From the NCBI RefSeq assembly GCF_000300335.1, contig NZ_AMRM01000005.1, forward strand, positions 62,001 through 126,000: a DNA stretch of 64,000 bases, in the 5' to 3' direction. The notes under the pieces are model-generated. The model was given only the letters and a program-made list of their open reading frames with translations. It searched no databases and was not told the DNA's origin. This stretch comes from Nitratireductor pacificus pht-3B (lineage in GTDB: Bacteria > Pseudomonadota > Alphaproteobacteria > Rhizobiales > Rhizobiaceae). Below are positions 1 to 7,845 of the stretch, piece by piece (position 1 is the stretch's first letter; each line of letters begins with the position of its first letter). A program made the translations under genes and the position numbers.

Positions 1-219
1 GACCGCAGTGCGCAGCAACGTGTTCTCGACGTGCTGGTCGCCGACCCGCCGCAGATGCTGGAACTCAGGAACGGCCTTCCCGAAACGCTCGCCCAGTCGG
101 TGCTGGTGCAGGCGGATGTGACGGAAGGCATGGCCCTCGTCCGGGTCTTCGTTCCCGATGAGAGCTGGCGTGGCGCCGTTTCGGCATTCCTCGACAGCAT
201 GAGCTGCACGCCCGTTTGA
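1..219 (+). CDS. C-terminal fragment of an unrecognised protein
   Basis: The reading frame is open from the first base of the window and ends at a TGA at 217-219, so this is the last 72 residues of a gene that begins outside. The tail is acidic and hydrophobic (ends MSCTPV) and has no motif, membrane span or repeat that I recognise. The internal ATG at 55 and the CTG-rich start region could also serve as starts, but continuity to base 1 argues for a longer protein. No function is proposed. Confidence 0.55.
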   Translation, partial: DRSAQQRVLDVLVADPPQMLELRNGLPETLAQSVLVQADVTEGMALVRVFVPDESWRGAVSAFLDSMSCTPV

Positions 220-276
220 GGCGCTGGCCGCGTAGGCGGCCGCCACTGCAGGCAATGCCGCCGCGATACTGGGCTA

Positions 277-462
277 TCAGGACTTGCTCAGCCGGCGCGT
301 ATCGCGCGGGTGGTCGTCTCCACCGTCGTCCTTCAGCGGTTCGTCGCGCCGTTCATAGCGCACGCCGGGAAAGATGATCACCGATGCGCCGCTCCGCCGC
401 TGGCTCGATGAGCCTGTCGGCGCGCGTCGCGGCCGTGGCACAAAGTTCAAGATGACTGCCAT
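277..462 (-). CDS. small basic hypothetical protein (61 aa)
   Basis: Short ORF starting ATG at 462, preceded by an AAAGGG-type ribosome site about 12 bases upstream. The product is Arg/Ser rich with a hydrophobic start (MAVILNFVPRPRR) that resembles small uncharacterised proteins common in Rhizobiales, which often begin with an I-x-F-x-P-R-R-like motif. No transmembrane helix or domain is visible. It sits between two rightward genes, in opposite orientation. It could be a chance ORF in GC-rich DNA. The ribosome site and lineage-like N-terminus make it more likely real than not. Confidence 0.45.
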   Translation of the reverse strand: MAVILNFVPRPRRAPTGSSSQRRSGASVIIFPGVRYERRDEPLKDDGGDDHPRDTRRLSKS

Positions 463-533
463 GACATTGCGTTCCCTTTCTGGGCTGGAGTGGTACGCAA
501 CGCCTCCTTTGCGGAAGTAGAGCCCGCATATGG

Positions 534-614
534 TTAACGTTTCGTTACCGCCCGCTCCGGCGCGGACCGCAATGCTGAACGGAATTCTAAAGAAACCGGT
601 TAACAGCTTGCTAA
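534..614 (+). promoter_or_regulatory. two CtrA-like half-matched boxes (candidate)
   Basis: TTAA-N7-TTAC at 534-548 and TTAA-N7-CTAA at 600-614 resemble the TTAA-N7-TTAA core bound by the cell-cycle regulator CtrA in alphaproteobacteria. Both lie upstream of the likely GTG start (710) of the DUF2336 gene. Each has one mismatch, so this is a weak inference. Confidence 0.25.
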
Positions 615-709
615 GGGAATGGGCCTATCGTGTGCAATGCCCACCCGGATGCGTCGCAGTCCGCAAGTGCGGCGTTGTTCATCGTGTCTCTTGCGAGTGT
701 TGGGTCCGC

Positions 710-1654
710 GTGTCGTCCGCAATTTTCAGAGAGCTCGCGTCGGGCGGGGACGCGTATAAGCCGGAACGGGTCTTTCGCGCGGCCGTCTCGGCGTTCGCGG
801 CCCTCGCGCGTCCGACGGCCGGCGAGATCGTGCGTCTGGACGACCTCACCCTGCCCCTCCTTCCCCGCGTTCCGGTCGAGACAAGGCGTTACGCCGCGGC
901 AGCGCTGTGCGAATGCAACACGCCACCGCCCCGCTTGCTGCGCCGTCTTTGCGAGGAACCGATCGACATCTCCGCGCCGCTTCTGGTCCGCTCAATGGCC
1001 CTGACGGATGTCGACCTGATCGGCCTGATCGCGCAACACGGTCTGCCGCATGCGCGCCTCATCGGGCGCCGGGCAAACCTGAACCCGGCCATCGCCGCGC
1101 TGATCCGCGCCATTTCGGCGCTGCATGACGAAACGCCTGGCGGTACGGCTGCCGACGGGCCGCAGCCGTCATCGCGCCTCGACATGCCGGAGCAGGCGGT
1201 GCGGGAAAAACTCCGTGCGATGATGCGCGACGCGGCGAAACCCGATGTGCTGCCGTTGACGGACAACGCAGGCAGCGACGGCCGGCAGACGGCGATGGAG
1301 CTCAGCGCCGCAGCGCTTTCGGGAGACGATGCGGCATTTGCCTCGATCCTGGCCGATAAGCTTGGCGTGTCGATCGACCGGGCGCGGCTTATCATCGGCT
1401 TCGCCATGCCGAGCGAGCTGATGACGGCGCTCCGCCTGCTCGGACTTGATGCCGCCGAAGCACTGCTGATCACCGCGGCGCATTTCCCGGCGCAGCTTTC
1501 CGATCGCGCCACAATCCGTCTGTTCGTCGCACGCTACGGCGCGATCTCCGCCGAGCTGGCGAAGACGCGGCTGCAACGGTGGCGCCAGTTGCCGTCGTCG
1601 CCTTCAGCGGGCGGCGGGCAGCCGCACCATCACTCGGCGGCGACGTCGAAGTAG
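710..1654 (+). CDS. DUF2336 family protein
   Basis: The Leu/Ala-rich helical protein matches the DUF2336 family of alphaproteobacteria (HEAT-like helical repeats, unknown function), with the typical segment ALTDVDLIGLIAQHGLPHA and following arginine-rich helix. The frame is open from an ATG at 530, but the first 60 residues of that version are Cys-rich and unlike the family. Family members usually begin just before the x-FR-x-LA segment, so the GTG at 710 (314 aa) is preferred. The C-terminus overlaps the oppositely oriented DUF1491 gene by 25 bp. There are no membrane spans and it is probably cytoplasmic. Confidence 0.75.
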   Translation: MSSAIFRELASGGDAYKPERVFRAAVSAFAALARPTAGEIVRLDDLTLPLLPRVPVETRRYAAAALCECNTPPPRLLRRLCEEPIDISAPLLVRSMALTDVDLIGLIAQHGLPHARLIGRRANLNPAIAALIRAISALHDETPGGTAADGPQPSSRLDMPEQAVREKLRAMMRDAAKPDVLPLTDNAGSDGRQTAMELSAAALSGDDAAFASILADKLGVSIDRARLIIGFAMPSELMTALRLLGLDAAEALLITAAHFPAQLSDRATIRLFVARYGAISAELAKTRLQRWRQLPSSPSAGGGQPHHHSAATSK

Positions 1655-1977
1655 CCGCCTGCCTGGCCGATATCGTTCAGTTCGATCTCGACCACCCAGA
1701 AATCCGGATCGAAACGCCGTTCCTTGTCGAGGCGCTGCTCGATCTCTTGCCCTTCGTCCACCACGATCAGCGTGAACTGCCGGCCCGCGGGGCGCGTCTC
1801 GGCGTAGCTAGCCTGCATCGCCGGTCCATACAGGGCCTGCCGTCCCATCCGGTCGCGCACGACGATGAAGATGGAGCCCGCTTCGCGTGCGCCTCTTTGT
1901 CCCACCGCGGCGAAACCGCCCTCGGCGAAAATCCGCTTCGTCAGGGCTGAAACCCAGAACTCGCTGGTCAGGCGCAT
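1630..1977 (-). CDS. DUF1491 family protein
   Basis: 115-residue protein starting MRLTSEFWVSALTKR, with the family hallmarks of DUF1491: an early FWVSA segment, an AGSIFIVV strand, a LYGPA turn and a C-terminal DPDFWVVEIE segment. DUF1491 proteins are small cytoplasmic proteins of Rhizobiales with no known activity. It is the last gene of a leftward operon with the DivJ-like kinase and the peptidoglycan-binding protein. Its ATG lies one base after the preceding stop, so translation is probably coupled. Length is normal for the family. Confidence 0.85.
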   Translation of the reverse strand: MRLTSEFWVSALTKRIFAEGGFAAVGQRGAREAGSIFIVVRDRMGRQALYGPAMQASYAETRPAGRQFTLIVVDEGQEIEQRLDKERRFDPDFWVVEIELNDIGQAGGYFDVAAE

Positions 1978-1978
1978 G

Positions 1979-2881
1979 TCAATTGGTCAGGCCGACTTCA
2001 CGCATCTTGGCGAGAAATGCGGGATCGGGCTGGCCGGTCACGTTCAGGCCGAACAGGCTCTGGAACTCGCGGATCGCCGCCTCGGTATCCTGCCCCAGGA
2101 CGCCGTCCACCTCGATAGCGTCGTTACCGAACGCCTTCAGGCCGGCCTGGATGCGCATCACCGTGGCGTCAGCTTCGGCGGTCTGCAGAGCGGCGGTGCG
2201 TATGGGCTGCGCTGGTTCGCTGCCCGCCTGCGACACCTGCTGGACGACCTGCGGGCGCGGCGTCGGCGCCGGGATGGATTGCGCGGGCGGCATCTGGGGC
2301 GCGGCGGCGGGTGCTTCCCTCAGCCCGAGCTGGCGCAGCAGCGGATCGTCCACTGCTTCCGAGGCTTCCAAGCCCACAATGCGCCGGTAATTGCTGATGG
2401 CCGTACGGGTTTGCGGTCCCTGCAGGCCGTCCACCGTACCCTGGTAGAGACCGAGATCGCCCAGCACGCGCTGCACCTCGCGCAGGGTGGCGTCACCACC
2501 CTCCGCGACATCCGGTCGGTCCGACGGGATGGCGCCGGTCATGTCGTTGCTCGGCTTGATCGTGCCTGGCGCCACTGCGCCTGGCTCGCTCCGAACCGGC
2601 ACGGGATCGGCCGTGCGGCGGACGGCGCCCGGTACTGCCGCGTCTTCCGGCGTCCTGTCGACATAGACCGGCTCACGCGTCGAGATGAGCGCCCCGGCAT
2701 GGAAATGCGGCTGGTACCAGAGCGCGTTTGCCGAAACGAAGGCGAACGAGACGAGGAACGCGGTGGTGCCGCCGACCGCCAGCGGGTTCCGGGCGATGGC
2801 CATGCCCGTACCCGCCAGTCCCGCGCGCAGAATGCCGGCGAACGTGATCTGCGGCTCAGGCCGTCTTGCGGTATTCTTCAT
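1979..2881 (-). CDS. membrane-anchored protein with two peptidoglycan-binding domains
   Basis: 300 residues. One transmembrane helix (about residues 35-52, GGTTAFLVSFAFVSANALW) places the rest in the periplasm. A low-complexity Pro/Glu/Asp linker leads to two PG_binding_1-type repeats, around residues 130-185 (EVQRVLGDLGLYQGTVDG...TRTAISNYRR) and around 235-297 (IQAGLKAFGNDAIEVDGVLG...AAIREFQS). Such modules bind cell-wall peptidoglycan. No hydrolase domain is attached. It starts 25 bp inside the end of the upstream sensor kinase gene, so the two are co-translated, which may link the wall to a cell-cycle kinase. That link is inference. Confidence 0.85.
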   Translation of the reverse strand: MKNTARRPEPQITFAGILRAGLAGTGMAIARNPLAVGGTTAFLVSFAFVSANALWYQPHFHAGALISTREPVYVDRTPEDAAVPGAVRRTADPVPVRSEPGAVAPGTIKPSNDMTGAIPSDRPDVAEGGDATLREVQRVLGDLGLYQGTVDGLQGPQTRTAISNYRRIVGLEASEAVDDPLLRQLGLREAPAAAPQMPPAQSIPAPTPRPQVVQQVSQAGSEPAQPIRTAALQTAEADATVMRIQAGLKAFGNDAIEVDGVLGQDTEAAIREFQSLFGLNVTGQPDPAFLAKMREVGLTN

Positions 2882-4646
2882 CCGTCCACTCTTCGTCGAT
2901 CACCGGTGCCTTGGTCCGGTTCGCAATTTCCTTTGTCGTGCCCGCGCCTACCGGCAATGAAACGGTTACCCGCGTCCCCTCGCCGGGCGCACTGTCTATC
3001 ATCACGCCGCCGCCCTGCAAGCCGACGAGGCCGCGCACCAGGGCGAGGCCGAGGCCGGTTCCCTCGACATGGCGTGTCGCTTCGCTGCGCACCTGCATGA
3101 ACGGCTCGCCGATGCGCTGCAGGTCGTCGGCCGCGATGCCGACGCCGTTGTCAGCCACACTGAAGTCGATGCGGTCGCCTGTCCGCTCCGCCGATATGAC
3201 GATCTCGCCGTTCTCGGGCGTGAACTTGACCGCGTTCGACAGGAGGTTGATCAGCACCTGCTGTACCGCGCGGCGATCGCAATGGACGACGCCAACGTCA
3301 TCCGCGATGGAAAGCTTGACCGCGATCGGGCGCTCCGTCGTCTGCGGGATCGTCAGCGCCAAGCTCGCCTCGACGACGTCGGCGAAGGAAAAGGCTTCGG
3401 GATGCAGCACATAGGTGCCCGATTCAACCTTCGACACCTCGAGCGTCGCGTTCACGACCGAAAGGAGGTGCGCGCCCGCCTCGTGGATCAGGCGCACATA
3501 TTCGCGCTGTCGCTCGTCGGCGAACCGGCCGAAGATCTCCATCTGGAGCGTGTCGGAGAAGCCCAGAATGGCGTTCAGCGGCGTGCGCAGTTCATGGCTC
3601 ACCGCGGCCAGCACGCGCCGGCTTTCCGCCCTGGTCGCGCGCTCACGCTCGCGCATGTACGCGATCTCATCCTCCAACTGGGCCTTGTCGCCCTCGTCGC
3701 GGATGACGGCCAGCGCCTCGCCGGGTTCTGCGCCGGAGACGAACTCGACGCCGAAGCGCCTGTAGCCCGATACGCGCGCATCCCCCTGCTCGGCGGGCAT
3801 GCGCAGACGAATGCTCAACTGGCGAGACCGGGCGCCCGAACCGATGTCCGACAGGGCGCACAGATAGGCGACCCGGTCGGCGACATGAACGCGCTCGAAG
3901 AAGCCCGAACCAAGCAGGATGTCGCTACGCACCTGCAGTAGATCGCCGGCCTGCCGGGATGCGCTGCTGACCTCGCCCGCCCTGTTCATCCGCAGGATCA
4001 ATGCGTTCATCCGGTCGGCCAGTATGGCGTCGTCGTCGGCCGGCGTCTCCCGGCCGCTCTCCGGCCGGAGGCCAGGCAGGCGCGCAAGCAGCGTCGCGAG
4101 ATAGACGACCGGCACGAACCAGTGCGCGGCGGATGGCGGCACTGCTATTCCGCCCTGAGCCAGTGCGCCCGTCAGCGCGCCGCCGAGGGCTGCCGCAGCC
4201 AGCGATGCACCACCCCCCAGGAGCAGCGCACGGCGTGTGCCTGCCACCCAGAACGCCTCCGCCGCCAGGGCGAAAGCCACGATCGCCATGGGCGAGGAGA
4301 GACCGCCGGCGGCCGCGATCAGGCCCGCAAGGGAGAGCGTACCCAGCGCCAGAGCGGCGATTTCGGCGGCGCCGCGTCGCGCGGTCGCCAGGATCGCCGT
4401 TGCAAGCATCCAGCAAAGACCGAAGGCCGCGCAGCCGAGCGCCATGGCCTGCGCCATATCCAGAACGTCGGAAAGGAGTTGCACCGAGGCGGCGGCGAAG
4501 AGGAAAGGCGCGCCGAACAGCACGGCGACCATGCGCGATTGGCGCCGGCGCTCACCGGCCTCGTCCACCGATGGGTGGATGAGGCGGCCGCAGGCCGCCG
4601 CAACAGCAGAGGACCACTCCAGATATAGAGATGCTCGTGCACTCAA
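2856..4646 (-). CDS. membrane sensor histidine kinase, DivJ-like
   Basis: 596 residues from a TTG start. Hydrophobic residues from about 40 to 205 form several membrane helices. A PAS-like region (about 225-335, MNALILRMNRAGEV...) follows, then HisKA with the phospho-acceptor His351 in SHELRTPLNAILGFSD, and a HATPase_c domain (N-box VLINLLSNAVKF, G1 DNGVGI, G2 GTGLGLAL). This multi-TM plus PAS plus HisKA layout matches DivJ-type kinases that phosphorylate DivK and control CtrA and cell polarity in alphaproteobacteria. No cognate response regulator is adjacent, which also fits DivJ. It heads an operon with a peptidoglycan-binding protein. The DivJ name is inferred; PdhS or PleC relatives are alternatives. 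Confidence 0.8.
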   Translation of the reverse strand: MSARASLYLEWSSAVAAACGRLIHPSVDEAGERRRQSRMVAVLFGAPFLFAAASVQLLSDVLDMAQAMALGCAAFGLCWMLATAILATARRGAAEIAALALGTLSLAGLIAAAGGLSSPMAIVAFALAAEAFWVAGTRRALLLGGGASLAAAALGGALTGALAQGGIAVPPSAAHWFVPVVYLATLLARLPGLRPESGRETPADDDAILADRMNALILRMNRAGEVSSASRQAGDLLQVRSDILLGSGFFERVHVADRVAYLCALSDIGSGARSRQLSIRLRMPAEQGDARVSGYRRFGVEFVSGAEPGEALAVIRDEGDKAQLEDEIAYMRERERATRAESRRVLAAVSHELRTPLNAILGFSDTLQMEIFGRFADERQREYVRLIHEAGAHLLSVVNATLEVSKVESGTYVLHPEAFSFADVVEASLALTIPQTTERPIAVKLSIADDVGVVHCDRRAVQQVLINLLSNAVKFTPENGEIVISAERTGDRIDFSVADNGVGIAADDLQRIGEPFMQVRSEATRHVEGTGLGLALVRGLVGLQGGGVMIDSAPGEGTRVTVSLPVGAGTTKEIANRTKAPVIDEEWTDEEYRKTA

Positions 4647-5091
4647 CTCGACGCGCTCTCGCTTTGTCCGTTTGACGTGTTCTTGTTCTGAAAGAACCTC
4701 GCACCCAGCGTTTAAGGAAACGATAAACGACGGTGCCGGCGGCGCTTCAGCCCGGCCGAAATCAGCGGTTCCGATGCAGAAATCCTGTCATGGTTAACAG
4801 CCCGTCACCGGATTCGCACCCTGCCCCGGCCCCTCGTTTTCCATGTCCGCGGCACGTCCCGGCCTGCAGATCCCAATCCGATCAACGCCTTAGGTGGTAA
4901 AATATTGGTCAACGCGTCTGCATGCCTTTGATCGGCACTTGTTTCAAAGGCCGGCGTTTGCGGTTTCTTCAAAAAAGAACCTCAAATTTGAACAAAAATC
5001 TCAACAGCCCTTTCGTGCGCCGATGGCATTGTCTTCCCGGGACGCTCGAAAGGGCATGGCCTGCGGGCCTTGAAACGGGAACAGCGACATC
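4647..5091. other. intergenic region between divergent genes
   Basis: About 445 bp between the leftward kinase operon and the rightward DUF5330 gene, so promoters for both should lie here. It is relatively AT-rich near 4895-5010. A CtrA-like TTAA-N7-ATAA lies at 4712-4726. ORFs crossing it have no recognisable product and no good start, and I treat them as chance. Confidence 0.5.
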
Positions 5092-5403
5092 ATGGGTTTT
5101 CTCATTCGATCCGCCTTCTGGCTCTCACTGGTTCTGCTGTTCCTGCCGATCGGCGGCGGGGACGAGGCGGAAACCGGGCAGGTCGGGGCGCTCCAGGCGA
5201 TCAGCGCGGCGCGTGACGCTGTCAGCGACATGGCCGGCATCTGCGAGCGCAGGCCCGATGTCTGCGCCACCGGGAAGGCCGCTCTTCAGACGATCGGCGT
5301 GCGCGCCCGCGAGAGTGCCCGCATCGCCTACGAGATGATCGAGGAAGAAACGCCCGCCGGCGAGCAGCCGCTCACCACCGGCAGCATTCCTCCGGCGCAA
5401 TAG
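5092..5403 (+). CDS. DUF5330 family small exported or membrane protein
   Basis: 103 residues starting MGFLIRSAFWLSLVLLFLPIGG, an N-terminal hydrophobic signal or anchor. The body matches the Rhizobiales DUF5330 family, with the pattern GALQAISAARDAVSDMAGICERRPDVC in which two cysteines (Cys54 and Cys60 approximately) are typical and may form a disulfide. The tail is Pro/Thr-rich. The product is probably periplasmic or inner-membrane anchored, with unknown function. It is followed 79 bp later by the sufE-like gene in the same direction. Confidence 0.8.
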   Translation: MGFLIRSAFWLSLVLLFLPIGGGDEAETGQVGALQAISAARDAVSDMAGICERRPDVCATGKAALQTIGVRARESARIAYEMIEEETPAGEQPLTTGSIPPAQ

Positions 5404-5482
5404 CCCTTCAACCGGCCGGAAGATGTCCGGATGCGGCCCGTTTTTCCGTGACGGGTGGCGGGACAAGGACTATATCCGGGGC

Positions 5483-5911
5483 ATGAGCACGACACTCGAC
5501 TCCATCTTCGACGATTTCGCCTTCCTGGACGACTGGGAGGAGCGCTATCGCTACATCATTGAGCTGGGCAACGCCCTGCCGCCCTATCCGGAGACGGCGC
5601 GCGACGAGGCCCACCGCGTACGGGGCTGCGTCAGCCAGGTCTGGCTGCACACGCAGCATGGCGAAGGCAGCGACCCGGTCCTCCAGTTCAAGGGCGATTC
5701 CGACGCGCATATCGTGCGTGGGCTCGTTGCCATCATGTTGCTCGTCTTCTCGGGAAAGAAGGCCAGCGCAATCCTTGAGATCGATGCGGAAAGCGTGCTG
5801 CGCCGGCTCGGCCTCGACGAGCATCTGACGCCGCAGCGGGCCAACGGCCTGCGCGCCATGGTCAAGCGGATACAGGACGAGGCGAAGTCGGTCACCGCAA
5901 CGGCGGGCTGA
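5483..5911 (+). CDS. sufE: SufE family cysteine desulfuration protein
   Basis: 142 residues from the ATG at 5483; a longer upstream frame (5423) lacks family similarity. The protein has the SufE fold signature: WEERYRYIIELG near the start, then the catalytic cysteine in VRGCVSQVWL, where SufE accepts persulfide sulfur from the SufS desulfurase for Fe-S cluster assembly. The remainder (GDSDAHIVRGLVAIMLLVFSGK) is typical. No sufS or sufBCD is in view, and a stand-alone sufE is common in Rhizobiales. Length is normal. Confidence 0.92.
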   Translation: MSTTLDSIFDDFAFLDDWEERYRYIIELGNALPPYPETARDEAHRVRGCVSQVWLHTQHGEGSDPVLQFKGDSDAHIVRGLVAIMLLVFSGKKASAILEIDAESVLRRLGLDEHLTPQRANGLRAMVKRIQDEAKSVTATAG

Positions 5912-5950
5912 GCATGAGCCGTCCACCGCTTCGATGAACGCTGAACGGAC

Positions 5951-6781
5951 CTAGGAAATTCTGGGACGATAGTCCTCCGCTCCCCAATGCAGGATCGGCC
6001 GCTTTCCGGTCCCGCTGCTCCCGGCCCGCGGATCATAGTGGCGCGCCAGCGCGCCGAGCGCCGTCTTCAGGACGACCTTCGCCGAACGCACCGGCCATCC
6101 CCGTTCGATTTCGGTCTGCTCAAAACCCTTCAGGAAGCAGCAGATGTCGACGAGCACGCCCGCCAGCTCGGGCCCGACAGCGGTCAGAGCCTGGTCCACC
6201 CTCTGCCGGGCCGAGAGCGCCGCGTCCGTCAGTTCGGTGCCGCCGCCCGGCCCGCTGCCGCGCCTGCCCGCCGATATGGCCGCGATCCAGTTCGCGCTCA
6301 ACCGGGGCATCACCTGCCCCCGCGTATAGTCCGCCCGCAGCCGCTCGCCCGCATCGAACTCGGCCGCCGTCAGAAACGGCGCGCCGTTGCGCGTGCGCCT
6401 CCTGGCGAGCTGTCCGAGCGGCGATTCGGCAAGATTGGCCGCCACATGCTGCCGGCAACGCTCCGCCATGATGACGCGATGCTCGATCTGCCAGTGCTGC
6501 GCCCGGAACGGTTCGGCCGCCGCCTCATCACGCCTTCCGCGGGCCTCTCCGACGTCGCTCAGCGCTACCCGCCCGTCCTCATCGCGCACCAAGATCCCTT
6601 CGCGGGCGAGCCTATCCAGCACGCTCATGTGCAATGCGATGGTCGCGCCGTCGCCATTGCTCAGCAGCCTGTGGTCCTTCTTGGCAGCGATGCGGCTCTC
6701 GGCCGGACCGCCTCGCAGAAAACGGATGGCGCGGAGGAGCTGGCGCTGCATATCGGCATTGATCTTGTCCTGCCTGAGCAC
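5951..6781 (-). CDS. DUF6456 domain protein
   Basis: 276 residues, read from a GTG at 6781 that has a GGAGG site ten bases upstream and begins three bases after the stop of the preceding HTH gene. The C-terminal half (SPLGQLARRR...AAEFDAGERLRADYTRGQVMPRLSANW...ALSARQRVDQALTAVGPELAGVLVDICCFLKGFEQTEIERGWPVRSAKVVLK...) is the DUF6456 domain of Rhizobiales. The N-terminal third looks like a helical DNA-binding-like region (LDRLAREGILVRD). The coupled HTH gene suggests a joint regulatory role, but no function is known. The same frame runs open upstream through the HTH gene; that extension is a shadow. Confidence 0.8.
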   Translation of the reverse strand: MLRQDKINADMQRQLLRAIRFLRGGPAESRIAAKKDHRLLSNGDGATIALHMSVLDRLAREGILVRDEDGRVALSDVGEARGRRDEAAAEPFRAQHWQIEHRVIMAERCRQHVAANLAESPLGQLARRRTRNGAPFLTAAEFDAGERLRADYTRGQVMPRLSANWIAAISAGRRGSGPGGGTELTDAALSARQRVDQALTAVGPELAGVLVDICCFLKGFEQTEIERGWPVRSAKVVLKTALGALARHYDPRAGSSGTGKRPILHWGAEDYRPRIS

Positions 6782-6783
6782 GG

Positions 6784-7218
6784 TCAGCGCACCTCCGTGT
6801 GCCGGAACGCCACGGTGACGACCCGCTCCGTCATGCTGACGACGCTGTCGAACTCCTCGTCGTCGCGCATGTCCTCGATGAGATGGCAGGCATACTGAAC
6901 CGTCGTCCTGTCGCGCCCGAAACCGCGGCCGACTTCCGCCATGTTCAGTCCGAGGGTCACATGGGCGGCATACATGCCGATCTGGCGCACCCTCGTCACG
7001 CTCGTCGACGACCGCCCTGTTCCGCGCAACTCCCTTCCGCTGACATTGAACAACGCAGCAATGATATCCAGAACGCATTCGCAGACCTCGGTGACCCGCT
7101 CGTCTGCTATGGGGCTGAGGCGGCGCTCCAGCGATAGCGCCGGCCCGTCCGCCATGCGGACCGCCCCCGTCAGCTTGATGTCTGCTTGCTTCGTCGCATT
7201 TGACGGCACTGAATTCAT
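6784..7218 (-). CDS. helix-turn-helix protein with DnaA domain IV-like DNA-binding fold
   Basis: 144 residues. The central to C-terminal part (IIAALFNVSGRELRG...VRQIGMYAAHVTLGLNMAEVGRGFGRDRTTVQYACHLIED) matches domain IV of the replication initiator DnaA, including the signature G-RD-x-TTV-xx-A that contacts DnaA boxes. It has no AAA+ ATPase part, so it cannot be DnaA itself. Stand-alone DnaA_C proteins occur in Rhizobiales as putative regulators. It is translationally coupled to the downstream DUF6456 gene. The start at ATG 7218 has GGAAGGG almost abutting it, so the ATG at 7155 is an alternative start. Confidence 0.82.
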   Translation of the reverse strand: MNSVPSNATKQADIKLTGAVRMADGPALSLERRLSPIADERVTEVCECVLDIIAALFNVSGRELRGTGRSSTSVTRVRQIGMYAAHVTLGLNMAEVGRGFGRDRTTVQYACHLIEDMRDDEEFDSVVSMTERVVTVAFRHTEVR

Positions 7219-7424
7219 CCCTTCCCGAAAAGAGGAATAAATTCTTATATCCTACGCGGCCGCCTGCGGGAACAAATTGTGAACACATAATTGTTGATCG
7301 CGACATCAACACATTGAACGAAAAGAATAAAAACCGGCCGAGATAATTTTCTTCAGCACTGTTTATCCCCGCCCCTTCGAAGCCCCTCATAGTCGGACGA
7401 GATCAGAAACCGAGGTCCGGCATA

Positions 7425-7766
7425 ATGGTGGTAAAAAGCGAGATCGACGCGTTCCGTAGGGCAAAGGAGGCGCGTGGCGTCGACGCGCGGCAGACGGCGG
7501 CACTGGCGCTCGTTTGCGGAATAGATCTGCCTTCGGCCCTGCGATCCTCGGGAACCGACCGGATCGCATTGCAGCAGCGACTGAAACGCATGATCGAGCG
7601 CGAGCGGCTCAAGGGCGCGCGAGGCCACTGGAGCTACGATCTCAATCGTCACATCGCGCTCGGCCAGGCACTGCAGCGATTGTCTCCGCCGTCGGACATC
7701 GTTGTCGGCGATCGCGCACCGGTCCGGCGACGCTCCAGACACCGTCCTCCCCGGCACGGGTCGTGA
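7425..7766 (+). CDS. hypothetical protein (113 aa)
   Basis: Basic, Arg-rich protein from ATG 7425 with a GAGG site about ten bases before it. It has helical character in the first 85 residues (IDAFRRAKEARGVDARQTAALALVCGIDLPSAL, then LQQRLKRMIERERLKGARGHWSYDLNRHIALGQALQRL), which could be a small nucleic-acid-binding protein. I do not recognise the family. It is divergent from the HTH/DUF6456 pair and convergent with mucR, with only a terminator between. Confidence 0.6.
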   Translation: MVVKSEIDAFRRAKEARGVDARQTAALALVCGIDLPSALRSSGTDRIALQQRLKRMIERERLKGARGHWSYDLNRHIALGQALQRLSPPSDIVVGDRAPVRRRSRHRPPRHGS

Positions 7767-7777
7767 CCGGCACCCGC

Positions 7778-7806
7778 AAAAAAAGACGGCGCCCGGAGGC
7801 GCCGTC
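7778..7806 (-). terminator. rho-independent terminator of mucR
   Basis: Perfect 9-bp stem (GACGGCGCC 7785-7793 with GGCGCCGTC 7798-7806) and a 4-base CGGA loop. On the minus strand it is followed by seven T residues (7784-7778). It lies 40 bases downstream of the mucR stop. Confidence 0.88.
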
Positions 7807-7845
7807 AATCAGTCAAAGCTACGCAAGATACACTCGGGAGAACGC

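Noticed and set aside
4681-4697. GTTC-TGAAA-GAAC palindrome as a SOS box
   Set aside because: Spacing is five, not seven, and the repeat is inverted; it does not match the alphaproteobacterial LexA site.
4922-5338. 138-codon ORF overlapping the DUF5330 gene
   Set aside because: Out of frame with the DUF5330 protein; Arg/Ser-rich low-information product.
6782-7390. Upstream extension of the DUF6456 frame through the HTH gene
   Set aside because: The HTH gene in this stretch has strong domain evidence in another frame, and a GGAGG site marks the GTG at 6781 as the real start.
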